In this document: positions 14,201-26,137 of the stretch, piece after piece
Position numbering within the stretch: position 1 is the stretch's first letter
How the letters are laid out: every line of letters starts with the position of its first letter
Source: Tomocerus qinae
Taxonomy: Eukaryota; Arthropoda; Collembola; Entomobryomorpha; Tomoceridae
DNA: 64,000 nt
Assembly: GCA_020055645.1 (NCBI GenBank)
Contig: CM034550.1
Coordinates: forward strand, 18,923,001 to 18,987,000
Reading direction: 5' to 3'
Translations under genes and position numbers: made by a program
The notes under the pieces: generated by a model
What the model was told of the DNA's origin: nothing
Database searches by the model: none
The model's input: the letters and a program-made list of their open reading frames with translations, nothing else

Positions 14201-17200
14201 TAGGATTTCAGTATATCAAAGCGGATGCTAATGCAATAATGCAACGAAACTGTCTATTTTATGTTGTAACTGTCTATGGGAATGCGATAGATTGCTTAGA
14301 CTTTGTAGTTTGTATAAGGTATCAGTATTCTAAACTGTAAATTCTCGTGATAGACATCACATTGTAGTTAAAGAATAGTGAAAGGTAGAAATTGAACTGT
14401 ATATATGAAAAGGAAGTAGGGGAGGAAATGAGGAAAGATACATAGAGTTGTAATAAATATGTATAAAGTCGTGAAATTATAGCTACAATACGTCTGGTCG
14501 GGCTTTGAGTGGTGAAGTGAGTAAGTGAGAGCTGAAATAAGCTGAATGTTTGAAGTGATAAAGATGTGGAGAGACAGATCTTTGAAAAATATGACAAGTT
14601 GGCCAAGGGAGTGTGACACAGTGAGTCTGCATGTCACACTCAATCAGCTCTCGCTATTTGCTCTTTTCTTTCCTCTCCCTCCATCACTTCGCTACGGAGA
14701 TACTTTCCCTAGACACTTTCTCCCGACTCTATATCTCCCAATGAAAGCTTTTTATTATATAGAAAGCCATCTGTAGGCATGCACTTTAAAATTATTGTTA
14801 CATTTCACTACAGAGTTATTTAAAGCAGAACTACATAGGTATTTGTCATTTGCAACAGATAGCACTAATGTATAGCTACTACGTCTAGATAATTCTATAG
14901 ATTTATGCAAAATATGATGCTTTGAAATGTATATAGTTGATTGAACTGGTCTATTTTGTGTAACGTTATATAATGTGGCTCTTTGTCTCCTCTTTTGAAG
15001 CTAATTGCCAGAAAGCCCAATTACGAATCTATGACGGCTATGAACACTCTCTGGACGAACAGTCTGTCCTCAAAAAGTTTTGCGGGGACACACGGTTTTA
15101 TAAGGTAAATGAACTGTCAACTTATTTTCACCTCTGGTCTTACTGAACCCAATTTCTGAAATTTTAATTGATATTCAGAAATTCTTATATATACACCACA
15201 CGGTGCAATAGGAGAATTTAATTTTATGTTCTAAAAGTAAATTTAATAGATCACATACACAAAATTAGGGGTTTTCTTTGTTACTATTAAGAATTATTTG
15301 GGAAAATAATAGTACAGTGCACAGTAACGTAAATCATATGGAAAATTTTACTGATATTCTGTTCTCAATTTTCTTAAGAGTCAGCTGATAATCGAGTGAA
15401 CTTTTTCGGACAATTGTTTGTCATTCCAAATTATGATTAGATACTTAAGTCTCGTGGGTGTGTTATCCGAATCATGGATATCTAATAATATACCTACTGT
15501 TTTCTGTTTTATCTGCACATCTGATCTCTGTTTCGTTGATACTTGAACTGGTGTGGTGCTATTCTGACAGGGAGAAGAAGACAAAGTGCTTTTGTCAGAC
15601 CGTAATCGGCTTCTGATTCGCTTCACTACCACAGAGCCATCCAAGCCTGTCAATGATTCTCAAGTATATGTTGGCTTTCAACTTGTTTGGTCTGATGTCG
15701 AATTCGACACTCCTGGTTTGTTTACATTTCTTCTTCTCTGCCCTTTAGTTCTTTCTTGTGTCAACACAATGACGTGTACAAATACATACATTTTCTTTTC
15801 ACGCCTACATAGGTAATTGTTCGAAGAACTCCCGATTCCCTTGTCAAGAATCCCAAATCTGTTTTACGAAGCATCACACCGGGGGAACGTCAAGTTGCCC
15901 TGACCTTCGTAATTACTGCATCTCATCTGAACTTGTTTGTGATGGAATGCCTCATTGTGCCGAACATGACAGCTCCGACGAACAAAATTGTAAGTTGGAA
16001 ACACTCACTCTGCATTTTATTATATCTATTAACATGGAGCTATCCGAGAATAACTTTCTACTCCTTTCTCCAATATGCTTTCTCCCTGCGTAAGACCTAT
16101 GTATGTAAAAATCCTGGAAAATAAATGCATTACCATTTATTTTCCTCAGGTTTTCTTTGTAAAAAATTTAGTCAGTTTTTGTTGATACTATTTTATTGGT
16201 ATGGATTTTTCAAGATATTTTTCCTTTTCATTACTAGGAATGCAATGATTTATCTTTCTCGATATGTCGAAGAAAGATTCCATTTCTAGAAAAACAGTTA
16301 CAGCTTCCATGAATGGGCTTACATTTATATCTTGCCGGAGGGGAAATCAGAAACCTTCCTTTGTTTCCCCGAATTGTTTTCTTTTCCAATTGTCGTATAT
16401 CTGTACTTTTAATTAACATAATATTTTATGTACCACGCAGGTTTTCGGTCACCGTTGATTGCAATAATTGTAATGGGGCCATTGGTACTGCTGACAACGT
16501 GTCTGTGTGTATGTTACGTTTGTTACAAGAGAAATAGTCGGATGAACAGAGCGGGTGATGCCGCAGCTAATCCCAACAAGCCAGACGAGGGGGATGAAAG
16601 CAGAAATGATCAAGAAGGTTGTTGCTGTTGCTTTTCATCTTCACGACATCAAGATTCGTCTTCAAAACACTCCTCTAAGTACCCTTCACATGCTGCCCCA
16701 ATCACACGTGGGCCTATATATTTCAAAACTGACCTAGAGTAAGTAATATACGGGGAAATAATTATAACTCAATTTTATTGGCAATGTCAGTTAAAATTTT
16801 TGAATTAAAATTTTCAGATCCCCAGGTGCTTCTGATATAGTGTCACCAGCAAGTGGATTTTCTGACACAGAGTCAGACATTGTACAAGCGCCTCAAGCCT
16901 TTTGTCCAGCACATGGTCCAATGCCGATGGTTCCCTTCCGGTACTTGTCACGTCATTTTCCACTTTTGCCGGTTGTGCAAGAACAAGTTTGTTACAGTGA
17001 TACATATGATGAAGGAGGTAGCACTTATTCCAGTCAAAATTCTGATATAATTATCTACGAGGAGGACAAAGGCTGTGTTCGCTCTCCGTCAGCAGCGGAT
17101 CTGGACAGAAATAAGTCGACAAGTACTGGACGCGTGAATGAATGGCGCCTGAAGCAGATACGACGTGTTCAGCGAAGCGATGCAGTCTACATGTCAGATG

Positions 17201-17802
17201 ATGCCAAAAGCTCTGTGGCCTCTAGTCCAGGACGCATTTGTCCACGCTGTCTAGAAAAAGATAGATCATCAGATTCTAAAATATCTGCCCCGAATATTGA
17301 AAAGCCAGTGTGTCGGGAATCGCAAGGGATTCAATTTGATTCTGGTATTGATGTTATTGACAGCATTGACAATGTAAAAAACATCAGCTTTGACACTTGC
17401 ACTTCTTCAGACTCTGCATTTTCACATAGTTACCCGGCAGTTGCAACCAATCATGTACACCATCACCTAAAAAATTGTCCAGCCCCAGGATGGAAGCCGG
17501 GATTGTTTGCTCATCTCAAACCGGACAGTGATAAAGAGCTCGTGACACATTCTAATGCCAATGCTGTAAATACCACAAAGGGAGAGGATGTCAATAATCA
17601 GTGCATTCAGACGGACTTGCCACCCAAGTATTGCTGCCACTTGAGTAAGACTAGTCAGACTACAGAGGAAATTCCAATGCTACCGAGAAACACTTGCTGC
17701 CAAACAAATGACTCTTTTTGTACCACCGTCACTACTTTCGGTGTCTCTCCTGAGACGATGGTCAACGCCACGTCCGCTCCTTCCAAAGCCACGGATGTTT
17801 GA
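8277..17802 (+). CDS. CUB-CUB-LDLa single-pass membrane protein, Neto-like
   Basis: Eleven coding exons join in frame: 8277-8382, 8465-8574, 8944-9011, 10002-10192, 11649-11732, 11920-12030, 15001-15104, 15571-15715, 15813-15989, 16441-16738 and 16818-17802, giving 792 residues. A signal peptide (1 to about 35) is followed by CUB1 (about 37-158, four Cys), CUB2 (about 172-305), and a Cys-rich LDLa module (about 307-366) ending in the CDG...SDEQNC pattern. One membrane helix follows (about 370-394), then a tail of about 400 residues. This order is that of Neto proteins, auxiliary subunits of kainate-type glutamate receptors; whether this is the Neto orthologue is inference. The tail has a GCCCCF cluster beside the membrane (possible palmitoylation), Ser-rich stretches, a CPRC motif, and ends in TDV, a class I PDZ-ligand pattern. 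The start at 8277 is the in-frame ATG that leads directly into the signal peptide. Other CUB/LDLa proteins of the LEV-10 type are alternatives. Confidence 0.85.
9012..15000 (+). other. Long introns of the CUB/LDLa gene
   Basis: Introns 9012-10001, 10193-11648 and 12031-15000 exceed 300 bp. I see no nested gene in them. Intron 9012-10001 has patches near 9080-9125 and 9360-9410 with similar AGTGGCA/TAATGGACA-like wording that may be remnants of a repeat, but no clear ends. The 3-kb intron 12031-15000 contains the palindromes listed at 13846-13890 and an ATATTAAAT microsatellite around 13727-13752. The donor at 10193 (GTCTCT) and the acceptor before 11920 (ATGATCAAG) are weak, yet both phases fit. 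Confidence 0.4.
13846..13890. repeat. Two adjacent inverted repeats (hairpins)
   Basis: TTGGC-CTATA-GCCAA spans 13846-13860. Next to it a near-perfect palindrome spans 13866-13890, with 12-nt arms (ATTGGCAGTCTA and its complement) around a single A. Both share the TTGGC word. They lie inside the largest intron of the CUB/LDLa gene. No flanking target duplication was found, so this is called a simple inverted repeat. Confidence 0.6.
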
Positions 17803-19564
17803 CATCAGTAGATCTCAATTTTGCAAATGCCTTGAAATTATATTATCAAAAATCAAAATGTTAACGTAAGTTTCCATTTTTTCGCGTCCAAGTCATTTTC
17901 ACCAATTTTCCTTAAAGTTAAATTAGCAATCTTGTCACTAGCTATATGTAGATATTTGATTTCTACATCTGGGAGACAGGTAACTCCCTTGAGTTATTTT
18001 ACTTGATATTTATCAAAGGAAATATAAATCTCATGGAATTGAAGGGCTAACTAGGGACACTCAAGATATGAATCTTGTGCCACATCTGTGAATGTACATA
18101 AAATATCAGTAATATAAAGAATAGATAGGGATACAGATTTACTTTTCAAAATAGTAGAAGACAATCAACAAAAATTTGTTCGATATGACTTTTAGTATCA
18201 CTTGTAAAGAATCGTAATATCATGATGTATACGATTGTAGCTATTTAAATACTAAAAAAATACTTGAAACTATAAATAGACTTTAGTAATTACAGATAGG
18301 CAATGTAGCAAAAGCAGATTTGCGAATAAACTAGTAAAAAAGTACAAGCTTTCGCATTTTGTGTACTATACTGTTACAAGTTTTGCAACTTTTCTAGGAG
18401 AGAAAGCTGGAGAAAGTTGTAAAACCTGTAGTTAAAGTTACCTCTTATGTAATTGGTAGTAGGTCCAAAAGTTTTAGTTAGTTCTACATTAGCAAAATAT
18501 CTAATTACAATTATATTAGAGTGAAGTAGCCTGATTTAGATACGGGCGTAAATTTAAATTACGTATCCAAAAGGTGGAAGATCAATTTTAGAAAACAACA
18601 AACTGTTGTGATATATTCTAACTTATGAATACGGTGTCTACTTGGTGTTTGCCAATAACTGTACATACATATGTAAATACAGTGTAAAATTTTTATATTA
18701 GAATTACGATTCTATGATCTAAAATCACAAACTTAAACATATTGCTATTGTTTTTGCTAAAAATTATTTTTTGCTTTAAAGATATGAATACTAGAGTAAT
18801 ATGCGGTTTAGTCTCATTTTATATGATATGCAAATTCAGAATGAATGGTTAATTAACAAACGATTATAGTTCATTGAGGAAACTATACTGTGAATAGTTT
18901 TAGATGCTTTCATCCTTGTGTTTACTCACAGGGACTTGCGTATGAAAGTTGGATGTTTTTATGAAAGTTTATGGCAAGAAAGATAGATAATCTGGTGAGT
19001 AAATATAATATGTTAGTATGTACATTAAAAAACCATATTTGACTTGGTTTTTTATCAAAGTTTCATGTAGATTACCTTTTAAATATGAATCTAGCTGTAA
19101 GTTGTCAATATTATAAGATTTAATACAAATAAACGACTGTTAAGGAAAGTCAAAGAATTTTATATGGCAATTATGTAACTTTTTGCTACACAGTTCAGAA
19201 TAAAGCTACAAATGCATATGCTACATAGTACCTACGTGCTCTCATCACAAAATAATTATACTGAGTACAGATGACAGAGTAGATTTAAAATTCCGTTACA
19301 CTTGCACTTTTCCATGGGAAATGGTATAAATAAGTATCTCAATCTCATCTAGATGATAAGACTGGATAAAATATGACATCTTCAATTGTGAATAGCTTCT
19401 TTGTTCGTAAGTGATATTCTCATCCTCATCATCATCAGGCTGAGTAAAAATTGCCTTGCTCAATGCGGGTAGTTGAGCAGTACGGATAACAAATGGAATA
19501 TATCGCTACTTTACTTTGGAAATACTATGGAGGATGGAGAAGAATGAGAATTGTACCATCGGAT
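17803..19564 (+). other. 3' flank of CUB/LDLa gene
   Basis: This stretch between the stop codon and the tandem duplication holds no coding frame of note. Candidate AATAAA signals occur around 18318, 19126 and 19197, so the 3' UTR could be short or up to about 1.4 kb. Nothing else was recognised. Confidence 0.4.
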
Positions 19565-20410
19565 TTATTGTATAGATACTATAAAGTAAATGCCATGCGA
19601 ATGGGATACAATGAACATGAAAAATGTTCGTATTGCTATAAAACTCACTGCATCTTTACCAATAACAGTTTAATACTCATTTATCAATAATAATCATTGG
19701 ATTTTGTACACTAGTAAACACTTACCCGAAAGTTACTAGGAAAACACAAAAAGTTATATTGTTATAGTGCTATATTGTAAGTACATGTAGTTCAGTATCA
19801 CATTTGGACCCTCACACCAACTCTGAATGTCACTAACATACTATCATAACATTTTATATTATACTTTTGTATGAAAGCTAGGTCGATTGTTGCATAGTTT
19901 TGTTCTTGGTCTTTGGACCGAATGAACTACATTAAATGCAGCATAGCGTACATGATGCGAGTTGCATTAACCAATTTGTCTCATTAATCATTTCTGCTAT
20001 GAGCCTGGGCTAAGTATATTAAGCATACACATTTTATATAATGATTTTTTACTAACCGCAGAGAAAACAACTTTGGAAGCATTTATGCAAAACCACACAA
20101 AAGGGAGAAATTATTTCGTTAAACTGGTACTAAACGAAATTATTATTCCAAGTTCATTTGAAATTGTAGAATTATATTGTGCATAATTATTTGGTTTGGT
20201 TTTTACCTTTTAAAACACAAAACTCAAATGTTCAAAATGATGGGCAAGATGCAATAATGTATAAAATATCTTACAATTTAAAATTGCATCATGAATACAT
20301 TTTCAGAACATGCTTCCATCAAAAAATCTACATTTCTCAGTGGAAAATAAAATTCCAAAATTAATTTAAGTAGTCAGAGGAAGTAACATAAAGCAATATT
20401 ATTTGATTTG
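19565..20410. repeat. Tandem duplication, copy A
   Basis: Copy A of an ancient duplicated unit. Collinear matches to copy B include an 18-bp identity at 19911-19928 (matching 20806-20823), a flanking GAATGAACTACATTAA match, a TACCTTTTAAAACACAA match (about 20203 versus 21127), and a 23-bp identity at 20363-20385 (matching 21332-21354). Offsets run from about 895 to 969 bp, so the copies have diverged by point changes and indels. No protein is encoded. It probably arose from DNA now forming the 3' tail of the minus-strand GPR158-like gene. Confidence 0.75.
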
Positions 20411-20479
20411 CTAAAGTGGATTTAACAAACTTTGAAACCTGCTATTTCTGTAGCCGAAAGTTATTTATATCAATAATTC

Positions 20480-21385
20480 GGTATGTTATACAGATACAAA
20501 ATAAATAGCATGTGAATTGAATGCAATAAAGATGACAAATGCTTGAGATACTATAAAAGTTACGCATCTTTATTAACAGTTGAATACTCATTTATTTAAC
20601 AATACAATAATAATCAATAGATTTGTACATTAGTAAACACTTGCCTGATAGTTACTAGAAAAGTATAAAAAGTTACACTGTACCATATTGTAAGTATAAA
20701 TACATGTACACAGATATGGAAGCATACATTAACTCTGAATGTAACTACCATACCACAATATTATACTTTTGTATAAAAGCCAGATCGATTGTTTCATAAT
20801 TATTTTGTTCTTGGTCTTTGGACGGAATGAACTACATTAACTGCAGCACACATGACGCAAGTCTCATTATGAGATTTGTCTCATTAATCATTTTTGCTAC
20901 TTACACTCACACACAAGTATATCAGACACATACACATTATATAATCATTTTCCTACAGAGAGCACAACGAAAATATCTAATACATAACTTTAGAATAAAC
21001 ATACAAAACCAAACAAAATACAGAAATTATTTCATTAAACACTATTGGTTCCTACTACAATCATCATGATGTGAGCTCGTTTGAAATGACAGATCTATAT
21101 ACATAAGTATTTTCTGTATCACGTTTACCTTTTAAAACACAAGATTCAAAGTTCAAAATGAGATTTAAGGGTCAGTATTAAAAACATTTATATAATACAC
21201 GTCTATGGCATTTGAACAATTAAATTCACTAACTTTAGCTATAAGCTTTAGAGTAAAGCTTAAAAAATTTAAATTGATCGAGAAACAAAACGGCGATCTG
21301 TTTTATCGAATAATAATAAAAATCCTGATTTAATTTAAGTAGTCAGAGGAAGTATTATAAAGCAATATTTGGTTTACAAATACAG
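20480..21385. repeat. Tandem duplication, copy B
   Basis: Copy B of the same unit, directly downstream of copy A and in the same orientation. It abuts the stop codon (21431-21433) of the minus-strand gene, so on that strand it is its 3' UTR or downstream flank. An ATTAAA-type polyadenylation signal on the minus strand lies near 21326-21331, close to the 23-bp conserved block, which could explain the conservation of that block. Confidence 0.75.
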
Positions 21386-21430
21386 ATTTCGTGAAAAAGT
21401 GGACAAAAGACATTTGTAAATAATTGCACA

Positions 21431-24400
21431 CTACGGTTGAATCAAAAGACAAAGTGAAAGAAGAGCAGCGACCACAACGAGGATGGTACTTGAAGAGATT
21501 GAAGTAGCCCCTGCGAGTCGACACTTCAACATGTCGTATCTTGTCTCATTATCCATAACCAAGTTGATAAATTCCGCTTCCACGACTTGCCCATCGTAAT
21601 AAGTGATAGCATCATCAAATGGATATTCATATCCCTGATGACACTCGCATTTGTAGCCTCCCGTCTCAAATCCTCTTCCCAATATTGGCACACACTAAAA
21701 TAACATCTTTTAATTAGCAACTAAAATTTTATTTTGCTATAAGATGGATTTTAAATCAGGACTTACATATGAAGTCGCCCGGTCACATTTGTGTGTGTCT
21801 TTAAAGGCATTTGGAACAAAATAGTCATCTGGACATTGGTTTATGTCTAACTGAGTTAAATCCACAGACACAGAAACTACACCCCTAAAAATTTTCAAAA
21901 TTGCTTTCACTAGCTAATTGACTAGACTTCTTATACGATGTGGTAAATTATTATAAATCCACATTTTTCAGTCCATGTAAAATTACTGGGGACTTTTGTA
22001 CTCACTTGAACTCCAAAGTTGAACGTAGACTGTCCCATCCAAAGAATGGACTGGAATATGTAATCAACCATTTGGGAACGAGTCCTCTGCAGTCGAAATA
22101 AGGCGTTGTCCAATAACCGTGACGAAGGCTAGCAGCTCTGAGTATAAACGTTAAATTTATGAATTAGCATTAAAATAAAGATAAGACTTGCCCATTCAAT
22201 GGTCATTACAATGAAAATAATTATCGTTACCTGTAAAATGTCGGATATTGTTCAAATTTTCGGAGGAAAATGCCAGTCTCGTTGTTTCTCAAGTGTATTT
22301 TCAAATAATGTTTCTCCAACTCATCGTAATTTGTTGCCCATCGATTCTTGAGAAACTTGAACCAAGGTTTATTAAGGTATACCTCATCTGTGAGCATGAT
22401 AAAATAAATTAAAAATCGTTCATGAGTTCACTGTATGCATTTTGGATAAGAATAATAATTTACTTGTGCTATTTAATCGAGCTAAATCTTCCAACTTGAA
22501 CTTTCTCGTGTTCCGGTCTAGTTTGTATGCAAAGGGAGCAAAAAGAGTTCTGTTAGGGAATTTATTTCTTTGGAAAAATGTTCCAGCACTCCAAATCTTC
22601 GTGTCGCCAAGAACAAGGGCCAAAGTTTCTGCTATGAGTTGATCTTCCGATAAAGGTTTATCTGGGACTCTCTTTCCCGGGAAAACTTCATCCGGATCCA
22701 CGATTTGCAAATATGCACTGATGAAATTTGCTAATCTGACTGCCATTAACGCTTCATTTTCGAATTGTTCTTGAGCTCCATATCCGATGTCCCCATTAAG
22801 AACCAAATCTTGAGGTTTGTACTTTTTGCATGTCACTTTGTTTACTGATGTTATAAATCGGATAAGAGCATCTACATTCATATTCTTCTGTCTCCTTACA
22901 GTTGCCAACATTTCATCATTTGAAGAGTAATAATTATTTGGATTATAGGAGAAATTCCTGTATTTGTAATGAACATCTAAATATTTCTGACGAATGTAAT
23001 CAGGCGCTTGCTGCCATTGAACCTGTTACATAACAAACAAAACCATTTTTAACAATACTGAGTTTTCAACGGGAGGGTGAAATTCAACTCTATAAATTTG
23101 CTTACCGGTCTCGTTTGTATATATCCGATTTTTTCACAATCAAAATAATGTCGATATAAATCTTCAGGACTTCTCTCAATTATTTCCCCCAAGTATGGAC
23201 GTCGATCCACATAAGGTAGTCGAAAACCAGGTCTACAGCGACATTGATAACCACCTCTTCGAAAACCATATCCATGTATCGGTTCACACTGGAAAATTTA
23301 ATAATACCACATTATAATTACAATTGTATTGAAAACTAATTAAATATAACTCTTGTTTATAACCATCTACTACTAATTTAACGTTAACTCAGAATTAGTG
23401 CATATTGCATTGTATCAGATAATGTGTGTACCTCTGTGGTGTCTTTACATTGAGCCGTTCCAGCAAATCGATTTGGTTCAGGATTACCCTCTCCTATTGG
23501 ACACTGGTTCAGATCTATTCTTTCGAAATCCATTTCCATTACTGATACAGCCGTATATCTGGAGAATTTAAACCATAATTTATTTCAACTCTACCAATAA
23601 TCATGCAAAACGATATCAAGTGAAGTTTTGCCTAAGCCATTTTGAATACATGTAAAATGCAAGTATTCTCTTCTCCAGCAGAAACGTAACTTACGTGGGG
23701 TATTCAATGTGACGGAAACCAGTATGCCTTGGGAAGATATCTGCAATAGGTACAACTGCTCCTATAATCCATTTGTTAGACCTTCCACAATCAAAGTACG
23801 GTCTTGTCCATTTTACTGGACCGGGATTTTCATCAGCTCCTGTATCAGAGATGAAGTAGATATTTAGAATAGCATGTAAAATACAAAAATTGAGGCAGCA
23901 TGAATAAATTCTGGAAAATTAACTGACCAGGAGGTCCATGAAAAGTATATGTCTCATTAGTATTATTTGCATATCGTATCTCAACATGGTAAGTTGTTTT
24001 TGTATCGTGCCTATCCCCAACATTATCAGGTAACCAAGTCTTGTACCAATCGTTAATTCTGTAAGAATCGCTTGTGTAATTGTAGCTGTGGCTGTTTGGA
24101 GGAATTGCCCCTAAATCTTTACAAACAAATGTGTTGAGGGTTGAGATCCGTTCCAGATGAATAGGATCATTAAAATCATCAGCTCTGTTGAGATTCAAAA
24201 AAAGATATAACTTTGCACAATCTTGTAAGATGCATCAAGTTAGAATTACGCAATGGATTTACCTGTATGTTCTTGGGGCAAATAGTGGAAAAGTTTTGTT
24301 GAAGAATCCTCTATAGGACGGTGAGAAGGAAGTGTTTGGAGAAAAGTAAATTGCACTTGCATTAATTCTTGGATTAGAAGAGACATCAGCTATAGTTGAC

Positions 24401-24786
24401 AAGAAATAATACATCATACCGGGATCATAAGTGTCATTTCGTGCAGGACGGATAAATCTGGATTGAAGGACGTAAGACCAGAAAAATGCTCGGTTCATTG
24501 CCATATTATGTAAGTGGAGTAAAGCTGTCCGATTAGGGAACACCGGGTTAATATTTATCTCTTGAATATCAGGCTTATGAGTGACAGTGTCAGCTGGCAG
24601 GTACAACTTTAGTCGTTGTTGGATCTGACAATTATCTGGGGTCACTTGGTCATATTTCTGTTTTATATCATCGAAAGTATCTTTCGTCTGCCACCCAAAT
24701 TGTCCCATAGCGAAGGACACAAATACTGCTAACAGAACCGAAATGCATTTCAGCAAATTCTTCGTGTCTTTATTGAACATACCCAT
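21431..24786 (-). CDS. Secreted, probably GPI-anchored protein with two GPR158-type ectodomains
   Basis: Ten exons in transcript order: 24786-24263, 24184-23928, 23839-23695, 23558-23432, 23288-23106, 23022-22464, 22387-22231, 22137-22006, 21884-21767 and 21694-21431, giving 821 residues. The ATG at 24786 opens a signal peptide (about 1-33). Two related halves follow (about 35-390 and 415-800). Each has a Cache-like part with a YFDC...KW(I/L) motif, then a strand ending in (I/L)D(L/I)NQC, then an EGF-like Cys cluster: CEPIHGYGFRRGGYQCRC in the first, CVPILGRGFETGGYKCEC in the second. These motifs match the extracellular Cache/EGF-like region of the orphan receptors GPR158/GPR179, from family knowledge. 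No seven-helix domain follows. The chain ends in a hydrophobic run of about 17 residues reaching the C-terminus, after a small-residue/Ser stretch, typical of a GPI signal. Several N-glycosylation sequons are present. Function unknown; a soluble or cell-surface ligand-binding role is inference. Confidence 0.8.
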
Positions 24787-24810
24787 TTTATGTATTTTTT
24801 TTAAATTGGT

Positions 24811-24860
24811 CACTGAATTCTATGTAGTACAGAGTACAGTATCTATTCTATATATAATGT
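24811..24860 (-). promoter_or_regulatory. Possible TATA/initiator promoter of the GPR158-like gene
   Basis: On the minus strand TATATATAG (24856-24848) lies upstream of TCAGTG (24816-24811), which resembles the arthropod initiator, 25 nt before the start ATG. The spacing of about 40 nt is a little longer than the usual 30, so this is a weak call. Confidence 0.3.
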
Positions 24861-26137
24861 AAATGATATTTATCGTATTTGATCTTCACATGTTGTATAA
24901 CGTCTAAATATTAATCTACGCTTACACTTCACGAAAATGCAATCTATTTAACACTTAACATATATTATTGATTAAAGCTAAGGATAAAATTCACCGGTTA
25001 TTACGTAAATGTACAAACTATTTAAATTACTACATCAGAAAAGTTGTATTCAAACCACACCCTCTTATACTAAAAGTCACTTACAAACAGTTTATTCTGC
25101 CTGTTGCTGATGCCAATGCTGTTTACCGCCACAACAATGCTTATACATTGCACCTGTCTCAAAAATAATTACAACCACCTGACTCGACAGGTAAAGTACA
25201 ATAGATGCAGCGCAGTAGGTATAATGCTGGATTCAAGGAACACACCTTACCGTATGTTTAGTCCAGTGTGCCCTTTTCATCCTTTTGTAAAGAACCTTTT
25301 TGGGTATTGTATTACAAATCTATTTGTCTATATCGATGACTCAGGGCAGATTTGCATGAGTATGAGACAGGCTATGCTTATGAGGTCTAATTATTATTTG
25401 ATCCTGCCTACTTACGCATTTTTCTGGGAAAAGTTAAGAAAATAAAAATAGAGACAATTGTTATATTGCTGAGTAAGGTAATTACTACAATAGGGGCTTA
25501 ATGACATGTAATTATGCACAATGTACGCTGAATAAATTATTCATAGCAAGAGTAGTATTTGGGTTTGTTTAAGTAGCTATTAGTTTAAAGATTGTAAGTG
25601 TTTGTATGTATAGGATTGGAAGAAAGATGCGATGAACTACAGAATGAATTGACCGGTAGAGCAATCAAAAATAAAGGATTTATTATTTAAGAGTAATAAT
25701 TATGTGTGTGGATAAACGTTTTGTATTTTTGTTAAAGTAGACTTAACTATATCCTCTTACTACATTTATGATTTACATTATACTAATACATCACTTACAT
25801 CCGTACATATTTAATTCTGTACATACATTATTATTATACGTATATAGATTACGTCAGAGCCCTTAACACACATAACATTTAAGAAGAACATCACGCACGA
25901 ATACCAAATATGTAGCAATGTAGTAAATTAATGAACGATGGTTTAGAATGAATATAGATAATATGATACTGAACATTGATAACAAATGAAGATATTGCCT
26001 ATAGTTTTAGTACGTTATGTTAGATAGATTTAATTATAATAGATACACCATAATATGTTAATTATAACGCGTGTCTGTGTGTACATGTATTACAGTTATG
26101 TAAGTGAATAGCATTGTTGTTTAGACATGATGTAGGA
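24861..26137. other. Gap between the GPR158-like gene and Rheb, with Rheb 3' UTR
   Basis: No gene recognised. The part next to 26137 is the 3' UTR of Rheb on the minus strand. A minus-strand AATAAA at 25684-25679 would give a 3' UTR of about 450 nt. Plus-strand frames here (for example 25104-25445) look like chance. Confidence 0.4.

Noticed and set aside
25104..25445. 113-codon plus-strand frame next to Rheb
   Set aside because: It overlaps the likely 3' flank of Rheb, has no recognisable domain, and has a Met/Tyr/Leu-biased composition.
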